From the NCBI GenBank assembly GCA_038240605.1, contig JBBSDP010000011.1, positions 1 through 64,000 on the forward strand: a stretch of 64,000 nucleotides of DNA, in the 5' to 3' direction. This document shows, piece after piece, positions 8,462 to 17,384 of the stretch. Within the stretch, counting starts at the first letter, position 1. Each line of letters begins with the position of its first letter. The notes beneath the pieces were generated by a model that saw only the letters and a program-made list of their open reading frames with translations, did not search any database and was not told the DNA's origin. The position numbers and the translations under genes are program-made. The stretch comes from JBBSDP01 sp038240605 (GTDB lineage: Bacteria; Planctomycetota; Phycisphaerae; Tepidisphaerales; Tepidisphaeraceae).

Positions 8462-8531
8462 CCTGAGGGGTCAGGCGATTATTCGTCCTTTTTTCCGCGA
8501 ACGCCTGACAATAAGATATCCAACCTAGAAT
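8462..8531. promoter_or_regulatory. Inverted repeats and possible promoter upstream of sucA
   Basis: CCTGA-GGGG-TCAGG forms a small hairpin at 8462-8475. GTCAGGCG at 8470-8477 can instead pair with CGCCTGAC at 8502-8509, so two alternative structures share one arm. CTGACA (8505-8510) and TAGAAT (8526-8531) resemble -35 and -10 boxes but with a short 15-bp spacer. This lies about 85 bp before sucA and could be an operator or attenuator. All of this is inference from sequence symmetry. Confidence 0.3.
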
Positions 8532-8614
8532 ACGAGGAATTTCGGGGCGATCGGGCGTCAGCGGATCGTTATCCCTCGTTGTCGTGCCGCGCCTCCCGCC
8601 CCACGTCTTGGTGA

Positions 8615-11413
8615 GTGGATGTCCAGATGGAACGTTTTGACCTGATCAATCGAGCGAACGCCGACTACATCGACCGTCTCTACGAGCAATACCAGCGCGA
8701 CCCCCGGTCGCTGGACGAAGCGTGGCAGGCCTACTTCGCGGGCTTTGAAAGCGCCGGCGGGCGCGGCATCCCCAGCGGCGGCCAGCACGTGCCGCTGACG
8801 ATCGGGGTGCACAACCTCGTACACACCTACCGTGAGCTGGGTCACTTCATCGCCCACCTCGACCCGCTCGGCCATAACCGCCCCAGCCACCCCCTGCTCG
8901 AGCTTTCGCAGTTCGGCATGAGCGAGCCGGACCTGAACCGGATCGTCGGCCGCGCGGATTTTTACGGCCCGACCGACGGCACGCTCCGCGACCTGATCGA
9001 GAAGCTTCGCGACACGTACTGTCGCACGATCGGCGTCGAGTACATGGACATCGCCGACAAGGCACAGCGCGAGTGGCTTGCCCAGCGAATGGAGCCGATC
9101 CTCAACCGGCCCGCGTTTTCCGCCGAGGAATCGCGGGCCATTTTGTATCAGCTCGTCGCCGCCGAAGAGCTGGAGAAGTTCCTCCACACCCGCTACCAGG
9201 GCCAAAAGCGCTTCAGCCTCGAAGGGGCGGAGGCGCTCATTCCCCTGCTCAACAGCATCGTGGATGACGGCGCCGCGATCGGCGTGGAAGAGATCTGCAT
9301 GGGCATGTCGCACCGCGGCCGACTTAATGTCCTGGCCCACGTGCTCAACAAACCTTACGAAGTGCTCTTCAGCGAATTCCAGGGCACGATCATCCCGCAG
9401 GACTCGGAAGGGGACGGCGATGTCAAGTACCACCTCGGCTACGCCAACGACCGGCCGACCAAGACCCGCACGATCCACCTGAGCCTCAGCCCCAACCCCA
9501 GCCACCTCGAGCTGGTGAACCCGGTGGTCGAGGGGATCGTCCGCGCCAAGCAAAGCTACCGAGGCGACACCGCCCGCGAGCGCGTCGTCCCGCTGCTCAT
9601 GCATGGCGATGCCGCGTTCACCGGACAGGGGATCGTTCACGAAACGCTGAACCTCTCCGAACTCCCCGGATACCGCACCGGGGGAACGATCCACGTCATC
9701 ATCAACAACCAGATCGGCTTCACGACCAGCCCGATGGAAGGGCGTTTTACGCCATACCCCACCGACGTGGCGAAGATGATCCAGGCGCCGATCTTTCACG
9801 TGAACGGCGACGACCCCGAAGCGGTCGTCCACGCCGCGCGCCTGGCCATCGAGTTCCGCGAGCGCTTTAAGTGTGACGTGATGATCGACCTGTGGTGTTA
9901 CCGACGGCACGGGCACAACGAGGTCGATGAGGCCTCCTACACGCAGCCCGTGATGTACCGGCAGATCGCCTCCCACCCGTCCGTCCGGGAGATCTACGCA
10001 CAAAAGGTGATTCGCGAGGGGAAGGTATCTCAGGCTGCCCACGAGGAGATGCGAAAGGTCGCCCGCGAGCGCATGGAAGCAGCGATCAACCAGGCCAAGG
10101 AATATCGCCCACGCCAGCGCACCGCGTCGATCAACAACCTCTGGAAGGGGATGCTGGCCGTCACCCCGGGCGACGCCTCGTCCAAGACAACGGTGCCGCG
10201 GGACAAGCTATTAAAGATCGCCGAATCGCTGGGCAAGCTCCCTGCAGACTTCACGGTCCACCCGAAGCTCAAGAAGGTCCTGGAAGCCCGCCTGGACGCC
10301 GTCAAGTCCGGCGTCGGAATCGACTGGGCGGGCGCCGAGGCGCTGGCGCTGGGGAGCCTGCTGCTCGAAGGGACGCCGGTGCGGTTCACGGGTCAGGACG
10401 TTCAGCGCGGCACGTTCAGTCACCGCCACGCCGTCCTTCACGACTACAACACCGGCCGCACTTATGCGTCGCTGGCGCACCTCGACCCCAAACAGGGCAA
10501 GTTCCTGATCATCAACACGATGCTCTCAGAGCTGGCGGTGCTCGGGTTCGAGTATGGGTTCAGCTCCGCCGATCCGCGTAACCTGGTGGTGTGGGAAGCG
10601 CAGTTTGGCGATTTCGTCAACGGCGCTCAGCCGATCATCGACCAGTTCATCGCCGCCGCCCACAGCAAGTGGCACCTGATGAACGGGCTGGTCATGCTCC
10701 TGCCGCACGGCTTCGAAGGCCAGGGCCCCGAACATTCCAATGGCTATCTGAACCGGTTCCTGGCGCTGTGCGCGGAAGACAACCTCCAGGTGTGCGTGCC
10801 GACGCATCCGGCGCAATACTTCCACCTGCTGCGCCGCCAGATCCATCGCAAGTTCCGCAAGCCGCTCGTGCTGATGATGCCCAAGAGCTTCCTGCGCTTC
10901 GAGCCGTCCGGCTCTCGCATCGAGGAGTTTACCGACAACGGGTTTCAAGTCGTGCTGGACGACCCGACCGCACCGGAGCGCGACAGCGTGAGCCGGGTGC
11001 TCTTCTGCACCGGCAAGGTTTACTACAGCCTGGCGCAGGCGCGGGAAAAAGAGCAGGTGAAAGACGTGGCCCTCGTGCGCGTCGAGCAGCTTTACCCGTT
11101 CCCCAAGCGTGAGATCCAGAACGTCCTGGCCCGCTACCGCAAGGCGCGGGACATCTGCTGGGTGCAGGAAGAGCCGCGCAACCGCGGTGCCTGGAGCTTC
11201 ATGCAGGACCGCCTCCGCGAGGTGCTTCCAGACCCGGCGGTGCTCAACTACTTCGGCCGCGACGCGTCGGCCAGCCCGGCGACCGGTTCGCCCAAGATGC
11301 ATCAGATCGAAGAGGCCGAGATTATCTCCCACGCCCTGGACATCCGCGCCAAGGACGTTGTGGTGCAGCAGCAGCCGGCAACCGCCGCCAGCCCCCGGCC
11401 GGTCTCCGATTAA
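8615..11413 (+). CDS. sucA: 2-oxoglutarate dehydrogenase E1 component
   Basis: A 932-residue thiamine-diphosphate enzyme that decarboxylates 2-oxoglutarate and passes the succinyl group to the SucB lipoyl arm. It has the short N-terminal E1 helix (NADYIDRLYEQYQRDP), the catalytic TPP domain (MGMSHRGRLNVLAHV, HGDAAFTGQG) and the C-terminal transketolase-like domain (LLPHGFEGQGPEHS). The GTG at 8615 gives MDVQMERF; the ATG at 8627 is an equally good start. Neither has a clear Shine-Dalgarno. sucB begins 68 bp downstream, so one operon is likely. Confidence 0.95.
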   Translation: MDVQMERFDLINRANADYIDRLYEQYQRDPRSLDEAWQAYFAGFESAGGRGIPSGGQHVPLTIGVHNLVHTYRELGHFIAHLDPLGHNRPSHPLLELSQFGMSEPDLNRIVGRADFYGPTDGTLRDLIEKLRDTYCRTIGVEYMDIADKAQREWLAQRMEPILNRPAFSAEESRAILYQLVAAEELEKFLHTRYQGQKRFSLEGAEALIPLLNSIVDDGAAIGVEEICMGMSHRGRLNVLAHVLNKPYEVLFSEFQGTIIPQDSEGDGDVKYHLGYANDRPTKTRTIHLSLSPNPSHLELVNPVVEGIVRAKQSYRGDTARERVVPLLMHGDAAFTGQGIVHETLNLSELPGYRTGGTIHVIINNQIGFTTSPMEGRFTPYPTDVAKMIQAPIFHVNGDDPEAVVHAARLAIEFRERFKCDVMIDLWCYRRHGHNEVDEASYTQPVMYRQIASHPSVREIYAQKVIREGKVSQAAHEEMRKVARERMEAAINQAKEYRPRQRTASINNLWKGMLAVTPGDASSKTTVPRDKLLKIAESLGKLPADFTVHPKLKKVLEARLDAVKSGVGIDWAGAEALALGSLLLEGTPVRFTGQDVQRGTFSHRHAVLHDYNTGRTYASLAHLDPKQGKFLIINTMLSELAVLGFEYGFSSADPRNLVVWEAQFGDFVNGAQPIIDQFIAAAHSKWHLMNGLVMLLPHGFEGQGPEHSNGYLNRFLALCAEDNLQVCVPTHPAQYFHLLRRQIHRKFRKPLVLMMPKSFLRFEPSGSRIEEFTDNGFQVVLDDPTAPERDSVSRVLFCTGKVYYSLAQAREKEQVKDVALVRVEQLYPFPKREIQNVLARYRKARDICWVQEEPRNRGAWSFMQDRLREVLPDPAVLNYFGRDASASPATGSPKMHQIEEAEIISHALDIRAKDVVVQQQPATAASPRPVSD

Positions 11414-11481
11414 GCGTGGGTCGCTCTCGACAACCGCGTCACGATCGGCAACAACTGAACGACTTTCAACGGACGACGAAT

Positions 11482-12843
11482 ATGCCAACGAACGTGGACG
11501 TGCCGCCCCTCGGCGAATCGGTGAACGAAGCCGTGCTGCTGCGATGGCTCAAGAATGACGGAGAATACGTCAACACCGATGAGCCGGTGTGCGAACTAGA
11601 GACCGACAAGGCCAACGTTGACCTTGCGGCCAAGGGCTCCGGCATCCTGCGTCATGCCAAGAGCGTGGGTGAGACGATCCACGTGGGGGAAGTGATCGGC
11701 CGGATCGACGAAGCGCCGGCGCCGGCCGCCGGCGCCAAAGCCCCCGCCGCTCCTCCGCCGCCCGTCGCACCCGCCAAACCGGCCGCCGCCACCGCCGCGC
11801 CCGCAAAGGAGGCAACAAAGCCCACCCCTGATGCCGCGAAGCGCCCGGACACCGCCGACCTGCGCCCCTCCGTCCGTCGGCTCGTCGAGGAGAATCACCT
11901 GGAATCCGGCACGCTCTCCGGCAGCGGCCCGCGCGGCCAGATCCTCAAGGAAGATGTCCTGCGGCAGCTCGAGCCGGCCGGCAGTAGGGGCAACGGCCGG
12001 CCGGATCAGGACGAGGTCGAAGAGGCGGATGACGGTCCCCCGACCGCCCCTTCGGCCGCGCCATCGGGTCCGCCGCGCCCCTTGGTGAGCGAAGCGGTCG
12101 CCGCCCAGCCGAAGGTGATCGCGGGACCGACCTTGTTCGATGCCAGCGGCATCAAGCGCGTGCCGATGAGCAAGATCCGCAAGCGCATCGCCGAACGGAT
12201 GGTCGCCGCCCAGCAGACCGCCGCCATCCTCACGACCTTCAACGAGATCGACTGCTCCACCGTCCTGGGCCTGCGCGCCCGCTACAAGGAACGCTTCCAG
12301 GAAGTGCACGGCGTTGGGCTCGGCCTGATGAGCTTCTTCGCCCGCGCGGTGGTCCTCGCGCTGCGCGAGTTCCCGCGGATCAACGCGGAGATCGACGGGG
12401 ACGACATCGTCTACCATCGCGCCGTCCACCTCGGCATCGCCGTCAGCACCGACCGCGGTCTGGCCGTCCCGGTGCTGCGCGATGCCGACCAGATGTCCTT
12501 CGCGAAGGTGGAGGGGGAGATCAAGCGCCTCGCCGCCGCCACCCGCGACGGAAAGCTCAGCCTCGAGGAACTCACCGGCGGCACGTTCACGATCACCAAC
12601 GGCGGGGTCTACGGCTCGCTGCTCTCCACCCCGATCCTCAACCCCCCGCAGAGCGGCATCCTCGGCATGCACGCCATCCAGAAGCGCCCGATCGCGGTGG
12701 CTGACAAGGTGGAGATCCGCCCGATGATGTACGTGGCCCTCAGCTACGACCACCGCCTCGTCGACGGCAAGGAATCGGTCAGCTTCCTGGTGCGCCTCAA
12801 GGAGTACCTGGAAGACCCGTCGCGATTGATGCTGGAAGTGTGA
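11482..12843 (+). CDS. sucB: Dihydrolipoyllysine-residue succinyltransferase (E2)
   Basis: A 453-residue E2 with three parts. The lipoyl domain (1-75) has the lipoylated Lys in ETDKANV. A long Ala-Pro linker leads to a peripheral subunit-binding domain (RPSVRRLVEENHL, about 128-165). The catalytic domain (about 220-453) has the active-site SYDHRLVDG with His424 and Asp428. ATG 11482 is chosen because the lipoyl domain starts right there; the frame is open further upstream but without homology. It works with SucA and Lpd. A toxin-antitoxin relic separates it from lpd. Confidence 0.95.
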   Translation: MPTNVDVPPLGESVNEAVLLRWLKNDGEYVNTDEPVCELETDKANVDLAAKGSGILRHAKSVGETIHVGEVIGRIDEAPAPAAGAKAPAAPPPPVAPAKPAAATAAPAKEATKPTPDAAKRPDTADLRPSVRRLVEENHLESGTLSGSGPRGQILKEDVLRQLEPAGSRGNGRPDQDEVEEADDGPPTAPSAAPSGPPRPLVSEAVAAQPKVIAGPTLFDASGIKRVPMSKIRKRIAERMVAAQQTAAILTTFNEIDCSTVLGLRARYKERFQEVHGVGLGLMSFFARAVVLALREFPRINAEIDGDDIVYHRAVHLGIAVSTDRGLAVPVLRDADQMSFAKVEGEIKRLAAATRDGKLSLEELTGGTFTITNGGVYGSLLSTPILNPPQSGILGMHAIQKRPIAVADKVEIRPMMYVALSYDHRLVDGKESVSFLVRLKEYLEDPSRLMLEV

Positions 12844-12883
12844 AGGAGCAACTGCACGACTGCGCCGTATCGGAGTCACTGAG

Positions 12884-13141
12884 ATGAAGACAATCCATAC
12901 CCGGGCTCGCGTCGGCTCCGACGGCATCATGGAGCTTCGACTTCCGAGCGGCGTCATCGAAGCCGATCTCGACGTGATAATCGTGATTCGCACGATTGCC
13001 GAGCGAGGAAGCGATCAACGCCCGAAGATGACTCCAGAAGTATGGAAGCAATGGATCGAGCAAACCGCCGGCTCCTGGAAGGGTGAGCCGCTTGAGCGGG
13101 CGCCCCAGGGCGAGTTCGAAATCCGAGAGAGTTTCGAATGA
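12884..13141 (+). CDS. Antitoxin-like protein of a VapBC-type pair (orphan)
   Basis: An 85-residue protein, MKTIHTRARVGSDGIMELRL at the start, resembling the AbrB-like antitoxins common in Planctomycetes: an N-terminal beta-rich DNA-binding part and a C-terminal tail (EIRESFE) that would block a PIN toxin. GGAG lies 8 bp before the ATG. Its stop overlaps the start of a PIN-toxin fragment as ATGA, the standard arrangement of vapBC operons. The partner is internally deleted (next entry), so this antitoxin is probably an orphan. Confidence 0.6.
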   Translation: MKTIHTRARVGSDGIMELRLPSGVIEADLDVIIVIRTIAERGSDQRPKMTPEVWKQWIEQTAGSWKGEPLERAPQGEFEIRESFE

Positions 13142-13206
13142 GCTATCTGCTCGACAGCAACGCGTTTTCTCGCGTGCCGCAACTCAAACTCGAAGATTGG
13201 CAGTGA
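13138..13206 (+). pseudogene. VapC (PIN-domain) toxin relic with internal deletion
   Basis: Only 22 codons. The first twelve, MSYLLDSNAFSR, match a PIN toxin N terminus with its first acidic residue (LLDSN). The last ten, VPQLKLEDWQ, match the usual PIN toxin C terminus (VPGLxxEDW). The middle 100 or so residues with the other metal-binding acids are gone. The start overlaps the antitoxin stop (ATGA). An in-frame internal deletion between similar F-S-R stretches would explain it. No nuclease activity is expected. Confidence 0.6.
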
Positions 13207-13282
13207 TCCTGCCACGCCAGCCACACGTCCGCCCGAGTCAACATCGCGACCGTCAGTTATCCCCGCTACAATTCCCCGCCCT

Positions 13283-14686
13283 ATGAGTGATTCCCCGTTG
13301 GACCTGATCGTGATCGGCGCTGGACCGGGTGGGTACGTCGCCGCCATCCGCGCGGCGCAGCTTGGCATGCGCGTGGCCTGTATCGAGAAGGACGCGGCTC
13401 TCGGCGGAACGTGCCTCAACGTCGGGTGTATTCCCAGCAAGGCGCTGCTAGACGACAGCCAGCTCTTTCGCGACGCGAAGACCACCTTCGCCCATCGCGG
13501 CATCAAGCTCGGCGATGTCGCCCTCGACCTGCCGGCGATGATGACCCGCAAGCAGAACGTCGTGCAGCAGCTCACCCGCGGCGTCGCCGGACTGTTCAAA
13601 AAAAATCAGGTGGAGCGCGTCACGGGTTCCGCCCGGCTTACCGGGGCGGACACCGTTGAGGTGCGCGGTGAAGATGGCGCCACCCGCTCGCTGCGCGCCC
13701 GCAACATCCTCATCGCGACCGGCAGCGCGCCGATCCCCCTGCCGGCCATGCCGTTCGACGGGAAGCACTTCGTGCATTCCACCCACGCGATCGCGTTCTC
13801 AGACGTGCCCAAAAAACTGATCGTAATCGGCGCCGGGGCGATCGGACTGGAGCTGGGATCGGTCTGGAGCCGGCTTGGGTCCGACGTGCTCGTCATCGAG
13901 TTCATGGATCGCATCCTCCCGCTGATGGACCGCGAGATGACGACGCTCCTCCAGCGACTCCTCGAAAAACAGGGCATGCGGTTCATGCTCAAGACTGCCG
14001 CCGAATCGGCGCGCGTCGAGAACGACAAGGTCAAGCTCACGTGGAAGGCGGGGGAGCAGAGGGGCGTCGAAGAGGCCGACCAGGTGCTGGTCGCGGTCGG
14101 CCGTCGTCCGTTCACCGATGGACTGGGGCTGGAAGAGGTGGGCGTGAAGCGGGATCGCAGGGGCTTCATCGTCGTCGATGGCCAGTACAAGACCGCCGTC
14201 CCCGGCCTCTGGGCGATCGGCGACGTGATCGGCGGCGTGATGCTGGCGCACAAGGCGGAAGAGGAAGGGATCGCGGTCGTCGAGATCATGGCGGGCAAGG
14301 CAGGCCACGTGAATTACCGGGCGGTGCCGAACGTCGTCTACACGCACCCGGAGCTCGCCAGCGTCGGCCTGACCGAGGAAGAGGCGCGCTCGCGCGGCGC
14401 CGAGGTGCGCATCGGCAAATTCCCCATGGCCGCCAATGGCCGGGCCCGCGCGCTCGATGACACTGAAGGCATGGTCAAGATCATCGCCGACGACAAGACC
14501 GACCGGCTGATCGGCATGCACATCCTCGCCGCCCGCGCATCCGACCTGATCGCCGAAGGTGCCGTCGCGATCGAACTGGCTTCCAGCGTGGAGGACATCG
14601 CCCGATCCGTCCACGCCCATCCCACTCTGCCGGAAGCGATCAAGGAAGCGGCACTGGCGGCGGAAAAACGCGCGATCCACATTTGA
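13283..14686 (+). CDS. lpdA: Dihydrolipoyl dehydrogenase (E3)
   Basis: A 467-residue flavoprotein that reoxidises the E2 lipoyl group with NAD+. It has the FAD motif GAGPGGY at the N terminus, the redox disulphide in GGTCLNVGCIPSK (Cys44 and Cys49), a second Rossmann motif (VIGAGAIGLELG) for NAD, and the C-terminal HAHPTLPEA with the catalytic His-Glu pair. Length is normal. No Shine-Dalgarno is visible before ATG 13283. Position after sucA-sucB supports a role in the 2-oxoglutarate dehydrogenase complex, and it may serve other 2-oxoacid complexes. Confidence 0.96.
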   Translation: MSDSPLDLIVIGAGPGGYVAAIRAAQLGMRVACIEKDAALGGTCLNVGCIPSKALLDDSQLFRDAKTTFAHRGIKLGDVALDLPAMMTRKQNVVQQLTRGVAGLFKKNQVERVTGSARLTGADTVEVRGEDGATRSLRARNILIATGSAPIPLPAMPFDGKHFVHSTHAIAFSDVPKKLIVIGAGAIGLELGSVWSRLGSDVLVIEFMDRILPLMDREMTTLLQRLLEKQGMRFMLKTAAESARVENDKVKLTWKAGEQRGVEEADQVLVAVGRRPFTDGLGLEEVGVKRDRRGFIVVDGQYKTAVPGLWAIGDVIGGVMLAHKAEEEGIAVVEIMAGKAGHVNYRAVPNVVYTHPELASVGLTEEEARSRGAEVRIGKFPMAANGRARALDDTEGMVKIIADDKTDRLIGMHILAARASDLIAEGAVAIELASSVEDIARSVHAHPTLPEAIKEAALAAEKRAIHI

Positions 14687-14749
14687 GCGGATCGACAGCG
14701 CGACGGCGGAGCCGGCGCGCGGTAGGGAAACGGCACACGGAGGTGCAGC

Positions 14750-15757
14750 ATGATTACGCGAGGCCTCGCGGCATTCCTGGCATCGTTTACGCTCCTCAAC
14801 CTGCTGGGAAACCTCATCGTCCCCGGCTTCGATTCCAACCTGTGGTGGATCGACCTTCGGCTCCTTCCCACCGCCATGGCGGATCTCATCCTGGCGGCCA
14901 CTGGGGTCAGCCTGCTCGTGTGGGCGATCCGCCCCAACGGTCCGCGCTGGCGGAGACGGCTCACGCTCGGAACCACCGCGCTTATGGCCGCAGTTGCCTT
15001 CATCAATGCGATGGTCTTCTACGTGCTGCTGTCCCGGCATGAGATCGAGTCGGCGGCGATCCTGCCGACCTCCCTCGCGATCTGCGCGGCGATGGTTGCC
15101 ATTGCCTGGCGCGTGATGCGCCCCGGGGCGCCTTCGCTCTCCCGTCACGGCCGGCTCGTCGCGCTCGCTACCTTTGGCTTCTGCCTCGTGGCGTTCCCGC
15201 TCGCACAGTCCTGGTGTTTCGGGCAGACCGATTACCGCCGTCATGGTGATGTGATCGTCGTCTTCGGTGCACGCGCCTACGCCAACGGGGTTCCGTCCGG
15301 CGTCCTGGCCGATCGCGTGCGCACCGCGTGCGAACTCTATCACCAGGGCCTCGCCCCGCGGCTGATTTTTTCGGGCGGCCCCGGTGACGGAGCGGTTTCC
15401 GAGCCCCAGGCGATGCGACGCATGGCTCGATCCGAAGGCGTTCCGGACGACGCAATTGAACTGGACGAAGGGGGCGTGAACACCGAATCAACCGTGCGCA
15501 ATACGATGCGGCGCCTTTCGGAAATGAACTTCAACGACGATCCCAGCGCCCGCCCGCTTCGCATCCTCGCGGTGAGCAACGCGTACCATCTGCCGCGCGT
15601 GAAGCTGGCGTATCAACGGGCGGGATGCGACGTGTTTACGGTGCCGGCGCGGGAGACTTTCCCGCTTCCCCATCCGCGATATCTGATGTGTCGCGAAGTC
15701 GTCGCGCTCTACAGCTATTACTTTCGCCCGCTCGCTGGCGGCGGCAGCCGTACGTGA
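14750..15757 (+). CDS. DUF218 (YdcF/SanA-like) membrane protein
   Basis: A 335-residue protein with about five membrane helices in the first 175 residues, then a DUF218 domain (about 160-320): DVIVVFGARAYANG, a LIFSGGPGDG motif and ESTVRNTMRR. Related proteins (SanA, ElyC, YdcF) are envelope proteins tied to cell-wall integrity, with unproven enzymatic activity. A strong GGAGGT precedes the ATG. It follows lpdA by 63 bp on the same strand and converges with flippase 2. Confidence 0.8.
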   Translation: MITRGLAAFLASFTLLNLLGNLIVPGFDSNLWWIDLRLLPTAMADLILAATGVSLLVWAIRPNGPRWRRRLTLGTTALMAAVAFINAMVFYVLLSRHEIESAAILPTSLAICAAMVAIAWRVMRPGAPSLSRHGRLVALATFGFCLVAFPLAQSWCFGQTDYRRHGDVIVVFGARAYANGVPSGVLADRVRTACELYHQGLAPRLIFSGGPGDGAVSEPQAMRRMARSEGVPDDAIELDEGGVNTESTVRNTMRRLSEMNFNDDPSARPLRILAVSNAYHLPRVKLAYQRAGCDVFTVPARETFPLPHPRYLMCREVVALYSYYFRPLAGGGSRT

Positions 15758-15763
15758 CATCGG

Positions 15764-17134
15764 TCACTTTGCGCTGCGGATCACTTCAACGCCCCTCGGC
15801 GGTGGGATGGGCTCTGATTCGGTGACCGGTTTGATCCTGCCCAGATTCGCGAGGCGGATGAAATAGCCGTTCGATGCCGCTTCAACCGTCAGGGCAAGGA
15901 TGTTGCCGAGGATCAATCCCTGCACACCCCAAATCGCCGTCGCGGGTAGAGAGATCAGCAACCCAACGCCTGTCTTGATGATCTGCGTGTAGAAGAGATA
16001 TCGGCTGAGCCCCAGGCCCCCGAGCCATGCGTTGGACGAAACCTGGATGAAGGTAACGGCGAAGTTGATCACGTACAGCCGCACGAGGGGAATCGCGTCG
16101 AGATAGTCGACGTAGCGTGAACCCAGGAACACGTGCAGCACAAACCTGGGCGCCACGAGAACGAGCAGGTAATAGGGCGTGAGCAGCGCGATGCCCAGCA
16201 GGATCGACTGTCGCGCCACAGGTGTCGCCGCTCGCGCTCCGAATTCCTTCATGGCCCGGGCGACCGAGGGCGTGATGACGCTGGCGAGCCCGATGCTGAC
16301 CGGCACCGTGAGCTTGAGCGGGATGACCACCGCGCTATTCGTTCCCGCCTGCCCGTTCCCGTGGAAATATTGCAGCACCCAAAGGAAGCCAACGCTGGTG
16401 ACCGCAGCCAGCACGTTGGCCGGCAGCATCCACTTGCCCAGCATCCAGAAATCGCGCGCCAGTCGCACGATGTCCGCTCGACCAACGCGGACGAGCCCCA
16501 CTTGTAACGCCTGGACGACCGTGGCCAGGGCGGAGACCACGCCGATGACGACGAACACATTGGTCACGTTGAGCAGGTTTGCGCGGTGCAGCATCCAGAT
16601 GCCCACGACCTGACCGAAATGCCGGATGCAATCGCCCGGCAGACATGCAGCGAAGCGAAGGTGCGCCTTCAGCGCCTGTCGAACCGTCTCCTGAAGCTGC
16701 CACAGGATCATCCCCAGCGCCGCGGCGATCGCCACGCCGATTCGCTTGGAGCTGAGCGCGCCCGCGATCCCCATTGCGCTACAGAGTAGCGGCGCGAGCA
16801 GAAGCGTGAACAACAGTGCGGCGGTAGCCGGGCCACGAAGCGCCTTGCGGTCACCTCCCGCGCCGCGCACGGTCAGCGGGTAAAGGATCACCGCCCCCTG
16901 GAGTGCATTGATCCACAGGATCGTCTCCAGCACGACGCCATATATTCCCAGTTCATTTTTTCCGAGCCAGCGGGCAATGAGAGCCGCGGCGAGAAAATCA
17001 GCCGCGCTGACGACACCCTGGTCAGTTAACGCCCACATATCCCTGCGGAAAAGGCTGCGGATCAATCGTTGCAACGGTCCGACCGGCTTGTCGGTGGAAC
17101 GGGTAAGGATCGCGTCAGGAGTAGAGGTCGACAT
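15764..17134 (-). CDS. Polysaccharide flippase-like membrane protein (paralog 2)
   Basis: A 456-residue multi-pass protein of the MOP flippase superfamily. Landmarks shared with the other two paralogs are MWALTDQGVVS, YPLTVRGA and QETVRQAL. I start it at ATG 17134 (MSTSTPDAIL), preceded by a weak AAGGCGGA; the frame is open ten codons further. It has no polysaccharide gene beside it: a DUF218 gene lies on the convergent side and the sigma operon upstream. Its substrate is unknown. Confidence 0.78.
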   Translation of the reverse strand: MSTSTPDAILTRSTDKPVGPLQRLIRSLFRRDMWALTDQGVVSAADFLAAALIARWLGKNELGIYGVVLETILWINALQGAVILYPLTVRGAGGDRKALRGPATAALLFTLLLAPLLCSAMGIAGALSSKRIGVAIAAALGMILWQLQETVRQALKAHLRFAACLPGDCIRHFGQVVGIWMLHRANLLNVTNVFVVIGVVSALATVVQALQVGLVRVGRADIVRLARDFWMLGKWMLPANVLAAVTSVGFLWVLQYFHGNGQAGTNSAVVIPLKLTVPVSIGLASVITPSVARAMKEFGARAATPVARQSILLGIALLTPYYLLVLVAPRFVLHVFLGSRYVDYLDAIPLVRLYVINFAVTFIQVSSNAWLGGLGLSRYLFYTQIIKTGVGLLISLPATAIWGVQGLILGNILALTVEAASNGYFIRLANLGRIKPVTESEPIPPPRGVEVIRSAK

Positions 17135-17384
17135 TTTCAATCCGCCTTCGATACAACTTTGCACAACCCGTCGAAGCGCTCGTGCATACTAACGCATAGT
17201 GGTCATAAAGTTGGCCCGGGATTGACTGCGCCGCGGGATGGTCGCGCTCCACGCCCCCCGCCCAGAGCGGGACGTACTCCACCTTCCGCCCACCGGGTCC
17301 GCGATAACCGGCAAAGTTACCGCTGCTTGCCGTGATGGGTCGGTTGCTCACGCGGGCTGATGGGCGATGTGGCTAAGAGAGGAT
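17135..17384. other. Intergenic region with a weak possible small ORF
   Basis: A leftward frame opens at GTG 17351 and runs to 17115, overlapping the flippase start. It would give 78 residues with a core GYRGPGGRKVEYVPLWAGG and GC-rich third positions in the middle, but no family is recognised and no Shine-Dalgarno is visible. It may be a gene remnant or a chance frame. Nothing else was seen. Confidence 0.2.

Noticed and set aside
8558..10042. Leftward 494-codon frame opposite sucA
   Set aside because: Shadow of the sucA gene, which is certain from conserved motifs on the other strand.
13799..15343. Leftward 514-codon frame opposite lpdA and the DUF218 gene
   Set aside because: It spans two real genes and the gap between them, which a shadow frame in GC-rich DNA can do; no motif.
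17115..17351. Leftward 78-codon frame before flippase 2
   Set aside because: No Shine-Dalgarno, no known family and overlap with the flippase start; kept only as a note in the intergenic entry.
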